Shown piece after piece: positions 1 through 11,273 of a stretch of DNA of 64,000 nt. The notes beneath the pieces were generated by a model. That model was not told the DNA's origin. It ran no database searches and saw nothing but the letters and a program-made list of their open reading frames with translations. The stretch spans positions 1,539,471 through 1,603,470 of the forward strand of contig NW_021167079.1 of the NCBI RefSeq assembly GCF_003711515.1, read 5' to 3'. The DNA is from Sodiomyces alkalinus F11 (lineage: Eukaryota > Ascomycota > Sordariomycetes > Glomerellales > Plectosphaerellaceae). The position numbers and the translations under genes were made by a program. Numbering within the stretch: position 1 is the stretch's first letter; every line of letters starts with the position of its first letter.

Positions 1-758
1 AGAAGGTCAACTGGACTCTATCGTTCATTGGGACGTACGTTTACACGAGCGGTACGCCGTGCCAAACCGGGCTTGCTAACCGCTTCATCATATCCAGTCC
101 CACCAAAAATGACGGTGTCGATTGCCGACATGGTCCCGACGAATGTTGGTGTCCCGACCCTCCCCCCCCGGTTTCTTTATATTTCCCACCCAACGTCTTC
201 GCAATGAACACTCTAACAACCACGACTTCCGCAGGCATGGGAAACATCATCGAGCTCTGCGCCGCCAAGCTATACCCCGATCCCAAGATCAACCTCGGGT
301 TCACCATGTGCATCACGCGCGACTGGAGGAACATCCCCAAGAGAGACCTCATCGAGGCCTGTGCGCTTGAACACGCCATTGATTTCCAGGCGCTGAACGA
401 CTGCGCCATCAAGGAAGATGGAGCGTACGGCGTCGGCATGCTGCGGGACAGTGTGACGAGGTCGACAGAGGTGAGAGGACCCAGAAGTTCCCATGCTTTG
501 CCCTTTGCCTCCCCCCCCTCCTTTTGTCTCTTTTGGTATCTTAAAGTGCCATGTGTAAAAAATACCCCAAGCTAATATTCTGGCATGCTTTTCCCACCCC
601 TTTTTTGCTAGGCCGGCGTGAAGTTGAGCTGCACCGTCCGGCTCAACGAAGAGGTATACTGCATCCGCGACGGAGGGGAATGGAAAGACTGCCCGCACGG
701 TCCGGGCGTGAATGACCTCGTGATGAACATTGAAAAGTTGTACCAACGGCCGGCTTAA
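1..758 (+). CDS. GILT-family thiol reductase, 5' end outside the window
   Basis: Three exons are visible: <1-144, 235-470 and 612-758. Splicing the first two rebuilds the GILT active-site signature C-x-H-G-x2-E-C-x2-N-x4-C as CRHGPDECMGN followed by IIELC; the first intron (90 nt, donor GTTGGT, branch CTCTAAC, acceptor GCAG) interrupts the codon for the second signature Cys. The second intron is 141 nt (donor GTGAGA, acceptor CTAG). Cys-rich segments follow (SCTVRLNEEVYC, DCPHGP), ending in TAA at 756-758. GILT-family proteins (gamma-interferon-inducible lysosomal thiol reductase-like) reduce disulfides, usually in secretory or vacuolar compartments. The N-terminus, where a signal peptide and the CxxC redox pair would lie, is upstream of base 1, so activity cannot be judged. 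The 3' end is only 68 bp from the convergent dcs1 stop. Confidence 0.85.
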
Positions 759-826
759 CTGAGATTCTGCCTTTTCTCTGCTTGTCGTTGTTGCTGTTAT
801 TGTTATTGTTGTTGTTGTTGTGGTGG

Positions 827-2034
827 TTATTGTTGTTGCTTCTGTTTCTGTTGCGCCTTCAGAGGCGCGAATACCTCTGTCCATAGTTCGCTCGCCTCGC
901 CTAATGTGTAGCTAAGAGACATGCAGTCCATGCCCTTCTCGTCGTCATCCCCGCCCATGCCCATGGCCTCCAACGTCTCGATGATGCCGTCCAACCCGAT
1001 CGCCTTGCCCGTGGCCTGGGTCGCCCCGGCCTCGAGCTGGACGTGGACAATGTGGACGTGGAAATGGTAATAGGTCGGCTGGTAATGCACGTACAGCTTG
1101 AGCTGGTCTGGCTCGAGGGACGGGTAGCGCGCGACGGTGGCGCCGACGAGGCGCGCGCGCATGTGGTGCAGCCAGGGGACGTGGCGGCGGCGCAGGTCCC
1201 GCAGGCTCCAGAGGTCGCGGCGCTCGACGAGGGCGAGGAGGTGCAGCGCGTCGAGGGTCGCGCGGTCCCAGTTGAGGTCCGGGAGGAGGAGGAAACCCTC
1301 GTCCCCCGCGGCGCCGAGCGGGGTGCGGAAGATGACGTCCTCCACCTCGGTGCGCCCTTCGATGATGTTGTAGGCCCAGTTGAGGCGCCCTTCGGCGCGC
1401 TTCCGCTGCATGTACGGCCGCACGTGGTCGCGGTAGATCTGCGGCGTCTCCGTCACGAGCCGGACGGGTTGTTTGCTGTACTTTTTGATGTGCGTCTCCG
1501 TGCAGGGGTATATGAGGTTGATCTTGAGATCGGCGAAGAAGTCGTTGTTGGCGGCCGCCGTTGCCGTTGCCGTTGTCGGTGTCGGTGTCGTGGGATCAGG
1601 TAGCCCGTTACTACGGCCCAAGAACCAAAAGTAGACATCGTTTGCACCCAAGTTCCGGAGCCGAGCGAGCGAGGCGGGTACGGCGCCGAGGTAGGCCGTG
1701 TCGGTAGGGAAGGGGGCCCGTTCGAGTACGATGAGGGCGGGTTTGCTGTCAATGCTACCGAGAAGGGCAGATCTTCTACCTGCCTGGTCTACAGAGATAT
1801 AATGAAATTGGATTAGTATATGAGTAGCTACGGATCTGCTTGGGACGTTGGGAGGTTATCTTGGAGCCAGAAACGCGACATGACGGAAGCAAAAGAAACC
1901 GAAGGAGAAAAAAAAAGAAAATTGAGAAATCAAAGCGCTGGGGTGGAGTCCTTCCGAACGTTACCTTGATTAAGCAGCCTCTCAAACTTGAACCGAGGAA
2001 TCAAGGCCTCCGCGTTAGCCTTGACTTCGGCCAT
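827..2034 (-). CDS. dcs1: Scavenger mRNA decapping enzyme, DcpS/Dcs1 family
   Basis: Two exons on the minus strand, 2034-1965 and 1779-827, with a 185-nt phase-1 intron (donor GTAACG, acceptor GCAG), give 340 aa starting MAEVKANAEALIPRFKFE. The N-terminal swapped-dimer domain (about residues 1-100) contains LLGSID and an ERAPFP segment. The central part has LNLIYP-like and IKKYSKQ segments; the C-terminal HIT domain carries the triad H262-x-H264-x-H266 inside HYQPTYYHFHVHIVHV. DcpS hydrolyses the m7GpppN cap left after 3'-5' mRNA decay. All catalytic histidines are present, so an active enzyme is expected. Peculiarities are a Thr/Ala/Pro-rich insertion (about residues 80-100) between the two domains and a Gln/Lys tail encoded by a degenerate repeat. 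The ATG at 2034 is the first in the exon that keeps the family N-terminus; upstream in-frame sequence shows no family similarity. Confidence 0.93.
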
Positions 2035-3435
2035 GACCCCTATGTTTCCTGGTTTTCTTGGGTGTCGAGAAACGGCCAAAGAACGATGGGGTCGAATTGG
2101 GTTAGATTGGGGTCGCGGTAGATACTCGTCCGATGGTGAAAACACCAAGCACGGTGGAAAAGAGGGAATGACAGATCGTGATGTATCGTGATGTACGTTG
2201 TATCTGGAGATCGGTGAACAACCCTCGACCGCCTTAGCGTCTTCTGGTGTTGTTTTGTTTGGTCTGACTTTGGGTTTCCCCGCGGTGACGTTTTCGGTAG
2301 TCGTTGAATTCCAGTTGCCTCCACGTGCACACCGCACTGTGTGTGTCCTGCTGTCATAATAATATCGTGTTTTGAAACTGTGTATTGAGGGGTAGCTACA
2401 CTGTTCCGTGGGAGTACACGTGTACCTACCTCTCTTGGTGCAGCCCCACCGCGGGGTATCCGAATCCAAATATGGGTACAGGTACACAAAGTACGGAGTA
2501 CATTGACCTTGAATCCGAGGCGTTCTCTCCGAGGACGAACGGGAGCATCGGATGAACAGTAACACGATATACGGGGAGTAGTTGAACACTTACCCTCCGA
2601 CGCAATACCCTACGGACCGCGCACGGTTCGACGGTTCGATCCGCGATGCCCTATATTGGACTTGTTTACTCCTGTATCAACATGGTATCGTGGGCGGCGG
2701 CCGATAAAAACAAGGCAAGTGGACGCTGAATTTACGAATAACGGAGTGAGCGGCATCATAGTCTCCGAATTCAGCCTTGGGTAGCAGTACTAGTACTACC
2801 CATAGGAGGCGCCGACGGTCTTTCGAGGAGCCGGCAATGTGTAGCATTCCGTAATATTGTATCCGTGTAGGGATGTATACGCACGGGAACGCGGCCGACT
2901 AGCTCCGTCTACGGCTACTCTACCTTAGAGGGCCGCCGAAAGTTAAAAGTACGCAATGTCAAGTATAACGTCGTAACCGTTCCTGTTATTGCTGCCGTAG
3001 CGGTGGTGGAAACGAATTAAGACCAAGTATGCCTACTCCAATCTGTTCAGGTCCCGAGTCCCGAGTCCGAGCCCGAGCCCGAGCCTGTTCTATCCCACCG
3101 CAAGGTTTGCAGTCGTCTCAACTGAAACGTGTTCCGTTTTCCCACTTTTCTTTTTGAATCCGTCGTTTCAAAGAAAACCCAAACACTTCAGACGTGCAAC
3201 CAATCGCCATATGCTATGAGCAGGAAAAGGGGAAGACAGAAGGCGGTGGTGAAAAAGATGTACCAACCAAAACACAGTCCGATATAGCCATGTTTTTAGG
3301 CAAAAAAAAAAATATGTTTTTTTCCACCTTTCCAGCTCAGTAAAATGCAAAAGAAAAATGCTAGTCATATTCCCGCCTGTCGCCAGAAATTATCCACCAG
3401 TCCATTGGGTGTAAGAGTGCAAAGGGTCCACGGCT
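2035..3435. other. Intergenic, upstream of dcs1; no gene seen
   Basis: No coding signal on either strand. Contains a TACGGAGTA palindrome-family copy at 2492-2500 and a short degenerate tandem of CCGAGTCC/CGAGCC units at 3052-3085. The leftmost part should include the dcs1 promoter; the rightmost part should hold the 3' UTR of the minus-strand gene ending at 3436. Confidence 0.6.
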
Positions 3436-4776
3436 TCATGCCTTCAGTGGCCTCCGCATTGTCCGTGTCGACCGAAACTGGATTTTCGGGGGCGCCATAT
3501 CCATCTCGCCCAATCCCTCATCATTGTCATCGGCCTCCAGAGGTGCATCATCTGCCTCGATTTTGCCGGGTGTGTCCATTGTTTGCCTTGGCATCGTTGT
3601 CGGTGCGGGTGTCAGAACCGGCTGTTCCGCCTCGAGCCCGTCGTCAACCTCCAGTCGGTCGTCGACTTCCAGCTTCATCGACGACGACAGGCACGGGCTC
3701 TTGGACCGAGTATAGTTGTATTCTCGACGCATGCTCGCCGGCCTATGCGTTCGAGCCTTGCCCGCCTCGCTCGTGTCCTTCAAAAGATCCGGGTCCTCCC
3801 GCTGTATCCTCTCAATCTCCTTGTCGGCCAGGGCTTTTGTCGCGGACAGCTGGTCCTGTATCTTGGCCACGTCCTCCATGCAGTCGCCATGGCGGAGGAA
3901 CTGGTGGGCCGCATGCTCGCACATGGCCTGCACAGACTCCAATTTTTTGTCCAGGTCCTCGAACGGGTCCTTCCCGACGCCTCCCAGCACGCTTTCTCTT
4001 GTCTGAGTCCTAGAGGAGTACCTCGGACCAGTCGCCATCGGTGCCCCCACCAACCGACCCGTAAGGCCTGCAGGACCCATGCGTCTTGTGCTCATGTAGC
4101 GTAGCGAAGGAAGCGGCTCCAGATCTCCTCCGTTCGCTCCGGCGGCACCCGGCTCGAGCTCCGACCCGTCCGAACCCTCGCTGTCGTGGGGCGTGTCCAT
4201 CTCGGCGAGGCGGCGAATCTGTGCGACCTTTGCGGCCATCCTCGCTTTCCGCATGAGGTTCCGGCTGGCAGAGACGAACTTGACGAGCTCTTCGAAGAAG
4301 CTCTGCACGTAACTATCGTAGTAGACGATGATCATGGTTCGGGATCGATATTGGGTAGGGGCGTTGTCAGCAGAGATCATGGACCCGGGTCTGTGGCGCT
4401 TCTGGACATGGGCACGCGCCCGTGCCTGGGCTTTCGCTACCGCCTGCTGTGTTTGCCTTTGCACGGCCGACGGCGTCGCGCTACCGCCAGGGCTGGGGGG
4501 CTGGTAACTGTTCCTTCCGTCCGGTCTCGTTGCGCCATCCGTCACGGGAGCTGCAGGTGTCCGGGCGCGGGCGTCGGGGTCGACGGGGTCGACGGGTTCG
4601 ATGGGGTCGTTGAGCTTCAATGACTCTGTGGAACCTTTGTTCTTGATGGACCGCGCCGAGCTGCTACCGCCCAGGGCGGCGAGCTCGGCCTGGCGCTGAT
4701 CGATCTGAGTACCGAGTCTATCGAGTCGGCCGAGCCAGTCGGGGACGTTGTTCGTGATGCGGCGAAGTGCATCCAT
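3436..4776 (-). CDS. Conserved fungal protein of unknown function
   Basis: A single uninterrupted 446-codon frame. The first ATG (4776) gives MDALRRITNNVPDWLGRLDRL, a hydrophobic/amphipathic N-terminus ending in a Q-rich helix. A disordered Pro/Thr/Arg-rich stretch follows. The best-ordered block, around residues 145-190, runs from MIIVYYDSYVQSFFEELVKFV to a basic Ala/Arg helix (MRKARMAAKVAQI). A second helical block with acidic and basic heptads lies near residues 270-330 (DLDKKLESVQAMCEHAAHQF onward), probably coiled coil. The C-terminus is acidic with repeated LEVDD/LEADD units. No signal peptide, membrane segment or catalytic motif is visible. The ordered blocks separated by low-complexity linkers look like a scaffold or adaptor, but that is only an inference. 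I do not recognise a named family. Confidence 0.75.
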   Translation of the reverse strand: MDALRRITNNVPDWLGRLDRLGTQIDQRQAELAALGGSSSARSIKNKGSTESLKLNDPIEPVDPVDPDARARTPAAPVTDGATRPDGRNSYQPPSPGGSATPSAVQRQTQQAVAKAQARARAHVQKRHRPGSMISADNAPTQYRSRTMIIVYYDSYVQSFFEELVKFVSASRNLMRKARMAAKVAQIRRLAEMDTPHDSEGSDGSELEPGAAGANGGDLEPLPSLRYMSTRRMGPAGLTGRLVGAPMATGPRYSSRTQTRESVLGGVGKDPFEDLDKKLESVQAMCEHAAHQFLRHGDCMEDVAKIQDQLSATKALADKEIERIQREDPDLLKDTSEAGKARTHRPASMRREYNYTRSKSPCLSSSMKLEVDDRLEVDDGLEAEQPVLTPAPTTMPRQTMDTPGKIEADDAPLEADDNDEGLGEMDMAPPKIQFRSTRTMRRPLKA

Positions 4777-7700
4777 AACCAAGTCCCGGGGGTCTTCCGG
4801 GTGAGCCGTGATGACCGAATTGGGAAGACGTTAGGTATATTCCAACCTAACGCCTTCAGAAAGGAAAAGAAAAAAAGGGCTGGTGATTGAAATAGGATGG
4901 GCAGAAAGCGAGGAGAAGATAAAGGACTGGAAGTTGTTGTAGGTATCTAATAATTTGCAGGGCCTTTTTTCGTGCCCGCTTGCAGGGGAGAAGCAATTGG
5001 GTGCGAGCTTATATTGATGGGCAGCGGTCGGAGGTGAAACAGATAAATGGGTGGGTATTTAATCGCTCGATTCGCATCCGTACATCCGTTTCGGTAGGTT
5101 GAGGTTATAGGGTTGTCGAGGGAGGGCCGCTAAGTAGGGACGGTAATTACTTTGTACTTTTGTAAAATGAGACCACGGTGCGACAGGCGAGACACAGAGC
5201 GGAGAGAGGCCAGAGAGAGTTGCGCAAAAGTTTGGGGTGAGGATGTGGGTTCAGTGTTTCTGCCAATGGATTTGCATCTCGTGACGGGGGCGGCAGAGAC
5301 GGCGACCGGGTCGAGTTCGAGGATATCCGGTAGCTAGCCCGTACATGTACTCCGTAGGGTCGCAGCAGTAGTGTATTTCGATGGCAATTGCATGCAGTGC
5401 AGTGCAGCCAGGTAGGCACAAGAGCGCACTGTTCGTCCCACCCCTGTTTGGTCGGCGATCAGCAACAAGAAAGGAGGATGCGTCCGGGCGCGGAACTCTA
5501 GCTGCCCGGCACGAAGTCGCATATACAACGGTAGTAGGTGGAAGGAAGTCGGACGTTTGTACCCTTTTCGTCGTGTTGACCCCAAGCTAAGAATGAGTTG
5601 TCCGGTACCCGTATCCGTGTGCGTGTCAGACAGAATGTGTGAGGTTGGTCAGCAAAGGCGGGAAGGGGAGGTAGGGGCCGCCGGTTTTGTGTTTGTGGGA
5701 TGTCGAGAGGAGGAGGAGAGGCAGAAATGGTAGAAAGGGTAGAAAATGAGTGGGATCGAGAGAAGGGGATCACAATCTATTAAACCAACGTGTCAGATCG
5801 GATGGGTTGGAAGTTAGCTCTCGCCCATGCCTGCCCTACCAGGTTGATGGCCCATGGAAAATGGCAAGTTCCGCTCCGCTGGCTTCCATCGTGGGATCGT
5901 GGGCAGAAAGGAGGTACGTTCACCGAAGTATTAGCCGCGTATCCGTACCTACCCCAGGACGTCCAGTACATGCTCCTTGTCAACGGTGAGCGGCACGCGG
6001 ACTCCGGTCTTTATTTACTCACGTCTTTTGATGGTTGGCAGAAGTGGACCTGGGGCTTCCTAGTCCCTCGTAGCTCGGCTTAGGTACCTGTACGAGTGGT
6101 CCCTGAAAAATCCAGGGTAGGTACATGTATGAGCACTATGCTAGAAGGTGGAAGGAAGCGCGCTTCTTTTCTTCTCTTTCTCCCACAGACCGGGGGTTTT
6201 TTTTTTAATCAAGCCACCGGATCCATCCAGCGATGGCCCGAAGCAATGCTTCTTAGTCGTCTCAAATAGAAGAGCCAGAGAAGCACGGAGAGGTTATATA
6301 CATCAGATACCACGACAAGTGCTCTGTTTTCATATAAACGATGAACGATGGGAAATTAATGTTTCTGCTCTAACTAACAAAATGCTGTCTACAGCGTTAA
6401 GCCGTTGGACACGAGTCAGGCATTCATTTGCCGTGACTCTAGGGGACTGGCAGTCCGCTAGGTACACACATTCCTATACGGATGCTACGTTGTCAGTAAG
6501 TAAGGTACCGTAGGTAGGTACCTGGTAGTATAATGGAAGTAATGGACCCTCCCTTCCACGGTGCGCTTGATGGTGCGGGCCGCCCCTAATTACGTGCCAC
6601 TACAACGTACATCTCTCTCTCTCCTCAGGTCCCTAGCTGCATCTCGTAACTATGGCAGGTCGCCACAAGATCCCTAGTGGTTCACAAGGCAGTCATTTAA
6701 TTTCACGAAGTAATAAATTCGTCCTCCGAAGGGACATTTTAAACCAAACAGGCAAAGGATGCGCGGAGACTGTAATTACGAAGTAGGGCCATAGACATTT
6801 TCATCTTAATGCCGCAATTAAGCTTTTCCCTCTGAATTAACTGCCGTGGTTCCCTTCTCCGGATCGTCTCGTCTCAGGTTAGGGATTGTGACCTTAGTGT
6901 ACGGATACTCTCCAAGGTAACCTACCTTAACCTACACCTCCACATCGCTCCGCATATCCACTCCTCCGTCGTATCGTTGCCCACTCGCTTTGCGTTCTTC
7001 TTTGTGTTCATATGAATCGTACCCGAGCTTTTGTGTCTAGCCGACAAAGGGCAGTAGCGGCGCGTCGGCAGGTGTGGTTTCATGCCCTTGTCTCGGCGTC
7101 GTACTACTAAAAACATAAACCGTCAATGCATCCAGCCTGTGGCAGTTCGACACTTTTACGAAGTATGCCGGCGAGTCAGCTGGCAACTTACCCTGCCCGT
7201 TTCCCTAAGTTGTCCTCGACAGAAAGCTTACGTGCGGAGTAAGTGTAGTGTAGGGTGGCAGCGGGACGCAGGGAGCGCCCTGTGGGATGATGAGATGGGC
7301 GAATCGCCCCTGTTGCCAGTAAGTGTAAATGTCTCCGTCTCTTTTGATGTGGATGTTACTTGGATGCAATCGACTCCGTCTATCGATCGATCCGGTGCAA
7401 CATTGAGCCATGCATACATGCCGCTGTCGTGCGACCAAGAAATGTTCCTTTGCTCGGATCTTCGCTTGTAGATCATCGCCTTGTCCGCGTACAACGTACA
7501 CGCACATACATAGACTGTGTCTACGTGTAAAGTCCTTTGTTCGGCTCTTGCCACCCTCCCCTCCTTCCCGCTTCCTCCCCACCAAACCACCCCCCATCGA
7601 CTTGCAGACCGCTAGATGGTGGTGCATTTTGCATTTTTTTGCGATGCGCCTACGATTCTGCAACCGCCGCAGTCCTTGCATAAGCCCGTCCCCCCGCCTC

Positions 7701-10289
7701 TCAGCTCCTTCTTATGGCCATCTCAACAAGTCCCTCTGCAATCCTTCGTTCCCCCGCCTGGAAGCTGGTCCATGTACCGGAGCCGCTGGGCCGTTCTCCT
7801 TTTTTTCTTTTCTTTTTTCCTCTTTTCCCCCCCTTGCCCATTAGCCGAAAAACGAGCAAGTCAGGACCACGAATGGGCAAGAAGTATGCTGGCGCACGAG
7901 ACGAGCGTCGAATGCCCAGAAGCTGCAGATAAGTTGCTGCATCACGCATCTACGAAGTCATCGCTTAATAAATTCATTGGTCCGAACTTTTTCCTTGGTC
8001 TATGCGTGAAGGCACGTCGAGGCATCCAGAACAACAAGCATTTACAAGCCTTTCCTCGGAGTTCCTGGCTTAGCCACTCAATTTTTCGACCCATTTGGTT
8101 ACTTGTTTGTACGAATACTCCGCCGTATAGGGCCAAAGTCACTTCCCGGTCAACGATTTAATATCCGATAGTACGTGTAATCCGTACGTTGTAGTGTACG
8201 TTTTATTGCGTCTTGGTATGTACGTGGCTGTATGGCTTGGGATGGAGTGAGTTCGAATACGACATATCACTTGTCCAGCCACCGTGTCACCAGCGGTTGG
8301 CCTGTCCGATTTGTTACACAACTCTAAATCGGCTTGCTTGTCGTGTTCCACCGCTTGGGATTAGATATCGGTCCTTCGGTTAGTGTTATAGTTCATGTAC
8401 GAAGTACGCGATGCTATCATCGACAACCGATTAACCGACCATCAATCGATGGTTTGGTGATTTCAGAAAAGAAATTGGAATGGGGAAAAAAAGAAATTTA
8501 AAATAAGCGGGACATGATTAAATTCACTACCGTACGAGAGAAAGGACAAAGTGCGCTGTAAAGATGACGAGACGTCAGGGCAACCAGAACGGCCCGCTAC
8601 TTGGCATACGAGGATCACACGTTTTCGATCAAAAATTACAAACTTGCAGTCATCCACCGACAACATGCCGGGGGACCCATCGATAAATCATTGACGGCAC
8701 CAATTCGTCATGTCGCACGTTCGCAGAGACATAATGACCTACACAATCGGCATGTTTCCTGTTGACTGACGTACAGGTACGCGTGGTCGTTCGCACCCCG
8801 GACTGAGTAATGGCGGTACATACTGTAATCATTCGGCGATGCACGAAATGAAGCCAGCTGGTCTGGTCCTCTCGGGGAAGCGCTGCTCGGTCCGGGTGGA
8901 GAGTCTCGAGGGGATGATCTACCCCCGGCTTTCGTTTCTACCAGGCACATCCCCCGTCGAGAAAAGTCGAGAACAGTACCTAGGGCGGTCAATGGCAGCA
9001 GGGCTGCCATGCGAGGGAAATGAGAAGCTGATCCGTTTCTTGAGGGATGATGACACCGGTGAGACAGAGACGTTGGCGGCAGCGTGTTTGGTAGACCCGC
9101 CATGTGACACGCGACTCTTGTTACACGATGCGTCGATTATCATTACGAGAGCTTGATTGGATGTTAACCGAGAATCATGTACAGTATTCTCCCGGCCTCA
9201 AACGCACGGCGCACATCGTCATATCCGCCCGCCATCATTAATTCCTGCTTCTCACTCCGGCACTTCGAAACATCCGACATCCGACATCCGGAATCCTACT
9301 ACCTACAACGTACATGTACATGTACTTACTGTTGGCGTTTGTGCAAAGTCCAAAGTACCTAGGTAGGATGCGCCTTGACGGCAGTGCCGGTGGCATCAAG
9401 TATCTATCCATTCGCACAGTGGGTGTAGGTGTGATGTTGTTTTATTCGCACGAAGTACTCAACCCGTGGCGGTCGTCTAAGGTACACGTAGATAAATCTA
9501 TCTGAATGTCCAGCGCGGAAGAGTGCGGCAACTATGTAATTATGTGGCAACCACTCCGTAACCGAGTATGGGAGTACGAAGCGTATGGGTCGGCCCGGGG
9601 GAAGCGTTAGGGCGGGCGATGCTTGGAAGATGCAAGGAAGAATGTCGGTGAGCGTTTCCCCTCCCTCCCCCCTCTTTTCTGTTTGCCAGCCGGAACAAAA
9701 GAGGCAGGTCGACGAATCGGTTCTTATCGCCATGATTCCACGTCTCCATTCTAATCGTGTGGCGCGCGACTGTAGCGTATAGCAGGTAGGTATAGCTGCT
9801 ACCATGGCGGGAAGCGGCACGGCTCGACTACGCCACGATGATACATAAGGTACACACATACCTACTCGTATATACACTGTGGACAGCAATTCACCGGAGG
9901 AGGCCCGTTGGGCATTCTCTGAAAAGAGTAGCCGACGTGTGCAAAGAATCGCGCATGCCACGGGATCTTCCGTCTTCCGTCGACTAACATCCGTAAAGGG
10001 TACCGAGGGCGTGCGGATGAAAGTAGGCGGTGATGACCTGAGAGAGCAAACGAGGGACTTGTATTTTGTCGATCTCCCCCCCCCNNNNNNNNNNNNNNNN
10101 NNNNNNNNNNNNNNNNNNNNNNNNNNNNNNNNNNNNNNNNNNNNNNNNNTTTCTCGCAAGAAAAAAAGGTTCTATACGCGGCTGTTTGTTTGCAAAGACG
10201 GATCTATCACCTAGGATTTTAACCCGAGCGAAGCTGAGGTAGAACATAAATGAACTAACCCTATAGCCACTCAACAGATTAACAAGCCA
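4777..10289. other. 5.5-kb gene-poor interval
   Basis: Short open frames on both strands lack any recognisable domain, splice pattern or compositional coding bias. The DNA carries many TAC-centred short palindromes (for example TACTCCGTA at 5348-5356, and GTACCTAGGTAGG near 9355) and homopolymer runs. The first few hundred bases left of 5.2 kb probably hold the promoter and 5' UTR of the gene starting at 4776. An assembly gap lies at 10085-10149, so a small gene there could be missed. Confidence 0.55.
10085..10149. other. Assembly gap (65 N)
   Basis: The N run is preceded directly by a run of C and followed by TTTCTCGCAAG. The homopolymer border suggests sequencing stalled in low-complexity DNA. 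True gap size is unknown. Confidence 0.99.
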
Positions 10290-11273
10290 TCATGGCCAAA
10301 CCTCAATCTTCTCCCACTGCCCATCCCGTACCCTCCCCGCCTCTTTCGCTTTCCCTTCCCCTCCCACAAGCCCGTCGTCCCCCCCACCGGGCTCGGCCCG
10401 GACCCGGCGGTAAAGCCACCGTCTCGGTCTCTGCGGGTCGCGGAGGTCGACCTGGTCCACCTCTCGGGGCACAATGATCACGACCCGGAAATTCCCCCGG
10501 GCAACGGGATCATGCAAGTCCTCCACTCTCCTCCCCACCCTCTCGGCCGGGTCGTCCGTTCCCTCAGACGAAATCGGCGTCCCGGGCGGGGGATTCGCAA
10601 ACGATCCGCGCATAAGGGGACCCAAGTTGCCGAAATGCGCCGTGACCTCCCTCGCGAAACTGAACCCTTCTCCGCCCTCGCCTGTCGCATCCCGCATCTG
10701 CGACAGGAGAAACCTCTTCAACTTTTCCTCGCCCCATTCCCTTCCCCTCTCTCCTTCCCCTGGCCCCTCGTCGCCCCCTTCAATATCAGGCCCCACGACA
10801 TACGCCTCCCCACGAATCCTCCACTGCGTCATAACCTCCTTCCCCCTCTCCCCCTCCCCCTCCCCCTCCCCTTTCCTCCCCGGAGCCCAAAAGACCGCCT
10901 CGACCGGCCCTCCTCCGCCAGACCCCAACGTCCCCGCACGCGGGGCAGCGGCGCCGAAAAAATCCGGCACCTTCGCCATGCGCGCATCGGTCGTGAAAGC
11001 CACCATGTCGGAGTCCACCCCTTCCCGGTTGCGCGGGGCCGTGTTCCGCTCGTTGGGCGGCAGGGTGCCGAACATGCCTCGGAAGACGCAGGTTCGTGCG
11101 CGGGGGACGTATGTCTGTGCAGGCGGCGAAGGCGGCGAAGGCGACGAGGGTAAAGGCAAAGGGTGCAGCGTGGCGAGGGTGAATTCCATTGGTTCTGCGC
11201 CGTTGTTCGACGTGGTGTTGACATGGTCGAGGAAGAGGGCGCGCCAGGGCGCCGGCGGGGCCGTGGATGTCAT
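10290..11273 (-). CDS. Alr4036-type FMN-binding protein, pyridoxamine 5'-phosphate oxidase-like
   Basis: Single exon of 327 codons ending TGA at 10290. The N-terminal split-barrel flavin-binding region shows the layout of the pyridoxamine-phosphate-oxidase-like Alr4036 family: APWRALFLDHV, RARTCVFRGMF, SDMVAFTTDARM, VEAVFWA, QWRIRGEAYVVG (about residues 10-180), then the motif HFGNLGPLMRGSFANPPPG and a C-terminal NFRVVIIVPREVDQVDL with a terminal W-x2-IEVWP. The family binds FMN and is presumed to be an oxidoreductase; whether it oxidises pyridoxamine phosphate is not established. Gly/Glu-rich loops (GEGEGEGERG and similar) are inserted between strands. The start at 11273 (MTSTAPPAPW) fits the family; an in-frame ATG at 11330 would add 19 residues rich in Arg/Lys that might act as a mitochondrial presequence. 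Confidence 0.85.
   Translation of the reverse strand: MTSTAPPAPWRALFLDHVNTTSNNGAEPMEFTLATLHPLPLPSSPSPPSPPAQTYVPRARTCVFRGMFGTLPPNERNTAPRNREGVDSDMVAFTTDARMAKVPDFFGAAAPRAGTLGSGGGGPVEAVFWAPGRKGEGEGEGERGKEVMTQWRIRGEAYVVGPDIEGGDEGPGEGERGREWGEEKLKRFLLSQMRDATGEGGEGFSFAREVTAHFGNLGPLMRGSFANPPPGTPISSEGTDDPAERVGRRVEDLHDPVARGNFRVVIIVPREVDQVDLRDPQRPRRWLYRRVRAEPGGGDDGLVGGEGKAKEAGRVRDGQWEKIEVWP

Noticed and set aside
2633..2642. GGTTCGATCC, resembling a tRNA B box
   Set aside because: No A box or foldable cloverleaf upstream at the right distance; a chance match.
7616..8161. 181-codon plus-strand frame with a hydrophobic stretch
   Set aside because: The hydrophobic Phe-rich part comes from a pyrimidine tract; no conserved motif, and overlapping frames are equally long.
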